In this document: positions 5,768 through 7,686 of the stretch, piece after piece
How positions within the stretch are numbered: the stretch's first letter is position 1
Layout of the letters: every line of letters starts with the position of its first letter
NCBI GenBank assembly: GCA_964343355.1
Contig: CAYFJC010000044.1
Coordinates: forward strand, 1 to 7,686
From: MED-G78 sp964343355
GTDB lineage: Bacteria; Pseudomonadota; Gammaproteobacteria; Magnimaribacterales; D2472
Length of the DNA: 7,686 bases
Direction of reading: 5' to 3'
The notes under the pieces: generated by a model
Seen by the model: the letters and a program-made list of their open reading frames with translations, nothing else
The model's database searches: none
Told to the model about the DNA's origin: nothing
Position numbers and translations under genes: made by a program

Positions 5768-7686
5768 TTAAGTCTTTATCTTCTTAAGATAAATAAACAT
5801 AGCTGGGATATAAAAAACAGCAATTATCGATGAACCAATAACACCAACTATCATGCCCCATGCTAAGGGTCTAAAAAATAAACTAGCAAATAAAAGTGGA
5901 AGGAAGCCTCCAATAGTAGTGGCTGATGTTGTTAAAACATGTCGAGTAGATCGAATAACGATCTCTACTAATTGAGCTTTAGTTAAAACATTTTTTTCGG
6001 CCTCTTCTTTTATATGTGACAAGATCACAATAGAGTCATTGATAGCTAAGCCTGCTAAACCTATTGCGCCAACTGTAGCAATAAATCCATAGTTTTGTTG
6101 ACCAACAACCAGCCCCACAAAAGATAGACCAACACATAAAATAGCTACAGAAAGAATAATTCCAGCCTGAGTAAATGAATTCAATGCTGCTACCAAACCT
6201 ATGATGATTAAAACAAAATATATAGCAGCAGATGAGATAATTTGTCCCTGAGACTCTGCGGCAGTTTCGGCTTCACCATCTGACTCCAAAGTATATCCAG
6301 CTGGTAAAGATTCTTTAAAAGCTTCTATCTCATTTTTAATAGAGGATTCAGCTCCGGATGCTAATTGCCCTGTCCATATTTTGCCTTGAACACTATTCTT
6401 TTTTTCTCCATTATTACGTTGAATAAATTCAGAAGTCCTAGTCAAAGACGTTTGACCAAAACTCTCAACATAATCAAGACTCGCTGGCCCAGGCAATGTG
6501 AGCATGCCAATATTTTCTATAGATGAATTAACTCCGCCTAAACTTTTCACTCTTATCGATAGATCCTTATTTCCATCAAGCATGGATCCAACAACGATGC
6601 CGTTATTTGCAGCAGCAAGCTCAATTAAAATAGCCTCCATTTGTTTGGAAGATAAAGCCATATTAGAATTATTTAAATCAATCTCTATATTTGTTTCATA
6701 AGAAGACAGTGCTGCATTCGTTGAGCTTATATTTGGAGCCTTACTAATAATAAGCTCTAGTTTTTCTCCAAGCAGCTGAAGTACCTCGGGATCATCACCC
6801 TTAATTGCATAATCTATAGCTGCAAATACTGGTGGACCTGAATAAAATTTATCTAGTCTAACCTCGATATCTGGATTGGCTTTAGAGAGTTTTTTTGCTA
6901 AATCAGGAAGAATTGGCATCATGGCATTAAAGCTAGTAGTAAAAAATACTCCTTCGGCAATATGATTTGAGCCTACTGGTGAATCTCCTGCAACTACATT
7001 GTATAGAATGCGAGGTAACAATCTGCCAATAAACCAAACATCACTTTCAACTATGCCTGTATCTAAAATCTGCTCACGAATTTCATAAACTTTTTTTTCA
7101 GTTTCTAAAGTAGTCGAATTCATAGGTAATTCAATGGTAACCCTGAACATATTTCTATCTTGAGCTGGGAAAAAATCTCCAGGTAGAGTATTAAACAAAG
7201 CAAATCCAAGAATAGGTAAAAATAAAGCTATTCCCATAGCTCTTCTTGGTTTGAAGTATGCCCAAGAAAGCAATGCTCTATATTTATCTAGCAACATCTT
7301 GTTTGAATAACCATTCTGATTAAAAGATATTTTATTAAAAAAACTAACTTTTTCTAAATAAGCCATCATTACTGGCACAATGGTTAACGCTAAAAATAGA
7401 GAAGAAGTAATTGCCAGAATAACTGTTACCGCCATCCCTCCAACAAACTCTGTGCTTGATCCCTCACCAGTGGCTATTGGAAGAAAAGCAAATACAGTTG
7501 TAAAAGTAGCTGCTAACAATGGAACAACTAGTTGATGAATAGTCTTATTAATTGCATCTCTTGGTTCTAATCCAGAAGAACGTCTGTGCTTGTAATCCTC
7601 AACAACAATTATTCCATTATCAATTAATAAGCCAAGAGCAATAATAATTCCTGTTATTGATGTTTGATGAAGAGGCATTTCAAGAA
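5768..7686 (-). CDS. RND efflux permease, HAE1/AcrB-like, 5' end outside the window
   Basis: Inner-membrane permease of the resistance-nodulation-division superfamily, using proton-motive force to move hydrophobic or amphiphilic compounds out through a periplasmic adaptor and outer-membrane channel. The open frame runs off the right edge: the Met at 7678 is internal, since Leu-Glu precedes it in frame. About 639 residues are present and roughly 390 are missing, judged by the usual length near 1030. Visible parts, numbered from the Met at 7678: TM4 with LGLLIDNGIIVVED (15-28), TM5 and TM6 (about 51-110), TM7 ending in LPGDFFPAQDRNMF, a long periplasmic pore and docking region to about 480, then TM8-TM12. 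The proton-relay positions are unusual. TM4 has Asp20-Asn21 where AcrB has Asp-Asp, and TM10 has Asn547-Asp548 in GLAINDSIV where AcrB has its Lys. The substrate cannot be told from this. A partner adaptor gene, if present, is not in the window. Confidence 0.93.
   Translation of the reverse strand, partial: LEMPLHQTSITGIIIALGLLIDNGIIVVEDYKHRRSSGLEPRDAINKTIHQLVVPLLAATFTTVFAFLPIATGEGSSTEFVGGMAVTVILAITSSLFLALTIVPVMMAYLEKVSFFNKISFNQNGYSNKMLLDKYRALLSWAYFKPRRAMGIALFLPILGFALFNTLPGDFFPAQDRNMFRVTIELPMNSTTLETEKKVYEIREQILDTGIVESDVWFIGRLLPRILYNVVAGDSPVGSNHIAEGVFFTTSFNAMMPILPDLAKKLSKANPDIEVRLDKFYSGPPVFAAIDYAIKGDDPEVLQLLGEKLELIISKAPNISSTNAALSSYETNIEIDLNNSNMALSSKQMEAILIELAAANNGIVVGSMLDGNKDLSIRVKSLGGVNSSIENIGMLTLPGPASLDYVESFGQTSLTRTSEFIQRNNGEKKNSVQGKIWTGQLASGAESSIKNEIEAFKESLPAGYTLESDGEAETAAESQGQIISSAAIYFVLIIIGLVAALNSFTQAGIILSVAILCVGLSFVGLVVGQQNYGFIATVGAIGLAGLAINDSIVILSHIKEEAEKNVLTKAQLVEIVIRSTRHVLTTSATTIGGFLPLLFASLFFRPLAWGMIVGVIGSSIIAVFYIPAMFIYLKKIKT

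Noticed and set aside
5775..5793. Perfect 8-bp inverted repeat with a 3-base loop at the 3' end of the RND gene
   Set aside because: The stem is almost all A:T, it lies in the last codons before the stop, and no T-run follows on the minus strand, so it does not make a convincing terminator.
6498..6701. 67-residue open frame on the plus strand
   Set aside because: It lies wholly antisense inside the RND permease gene, has no ribosome site or family features, and the opposite frame clearly encodes a conserved protein.
1..7686. CRISPR arrays, insertion sequences, tRNAs, prophage or toxin-antitoxin modules
   Set aside because: No repeated spacer structure, transposase motifs, cloverleaf-like sequences or paired small toxin-like genes were seen; the window is nearly filled by housekeeping genes.

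Overview
The window reads as ordinary chromosomal housekeeping sequence from an AT-rich gammaproteobacterium (roughly one third G+C by eye). Three things point there. First, the acetolactate synthase is of the ilvI/ilvH type, with a large subunit very like those of Escherichia and Pseudomonas. Second, rluD and the outer-membrane lipoprotein gene bamD are divergently paired, as in E. coli. Third, the left edge looks like an enterobacterial rRNA operon leader. The low G+C and short intergenic gaps would suit a streamlined marine lineage (SAR86-like, for example), but that is a guess from style, not a placement.

Layout from left to right. Bases 1-111, read on the minus strand, carry what looks like the start of an rRNA operon: a boxB-like hairpin, a boxA and a boxC-like GTGTGGG element. 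The 16S gene would begin about 100 bases beyond the left edge if spacing follows E. coli. Next, all on the minus strand and transcribed right to left, is a compact branched-chain amino acid operon ilvI-ilvH-ilvC (3389 down to 112). It has a 4-base GTGA overlap between ilvI and ilvH, a 12-base gap before ilvC, and a good sigma70-type promoter in the 87-base gap upstream of ilvI. Then comes rluD (minus), and a 76-base AT-rich divergent intergenic region shared with bamD (plus). bamD converges, with an 8-base gap, on a small unrecognised gene for a 123-residue winged-helix-like protein (minus). The right end is the C-terminal two thirds of an RND efflux permease (minus), whose N-terminus lies outside the window.

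Functionally, IlvI and IlvH form acetohydroxyacid synthase (IlvH is the feedback-sensing regulatory subunit), and IlvC carries out the next step towards valine, leucine and isoleucine. RluD modifies 23S rRNA, and BamD belongs to the BAM complex that inserts outer-membrane proteins. The RND permease would use proton-motive force to export substrates across the envelope.

I did not find a novel system. The points most worth a second look are the rRNA leader directly after ilvC, the altered proton-relay residues of the RND permease, and the small DNA-binding-like protein between bamD and the RND gene.
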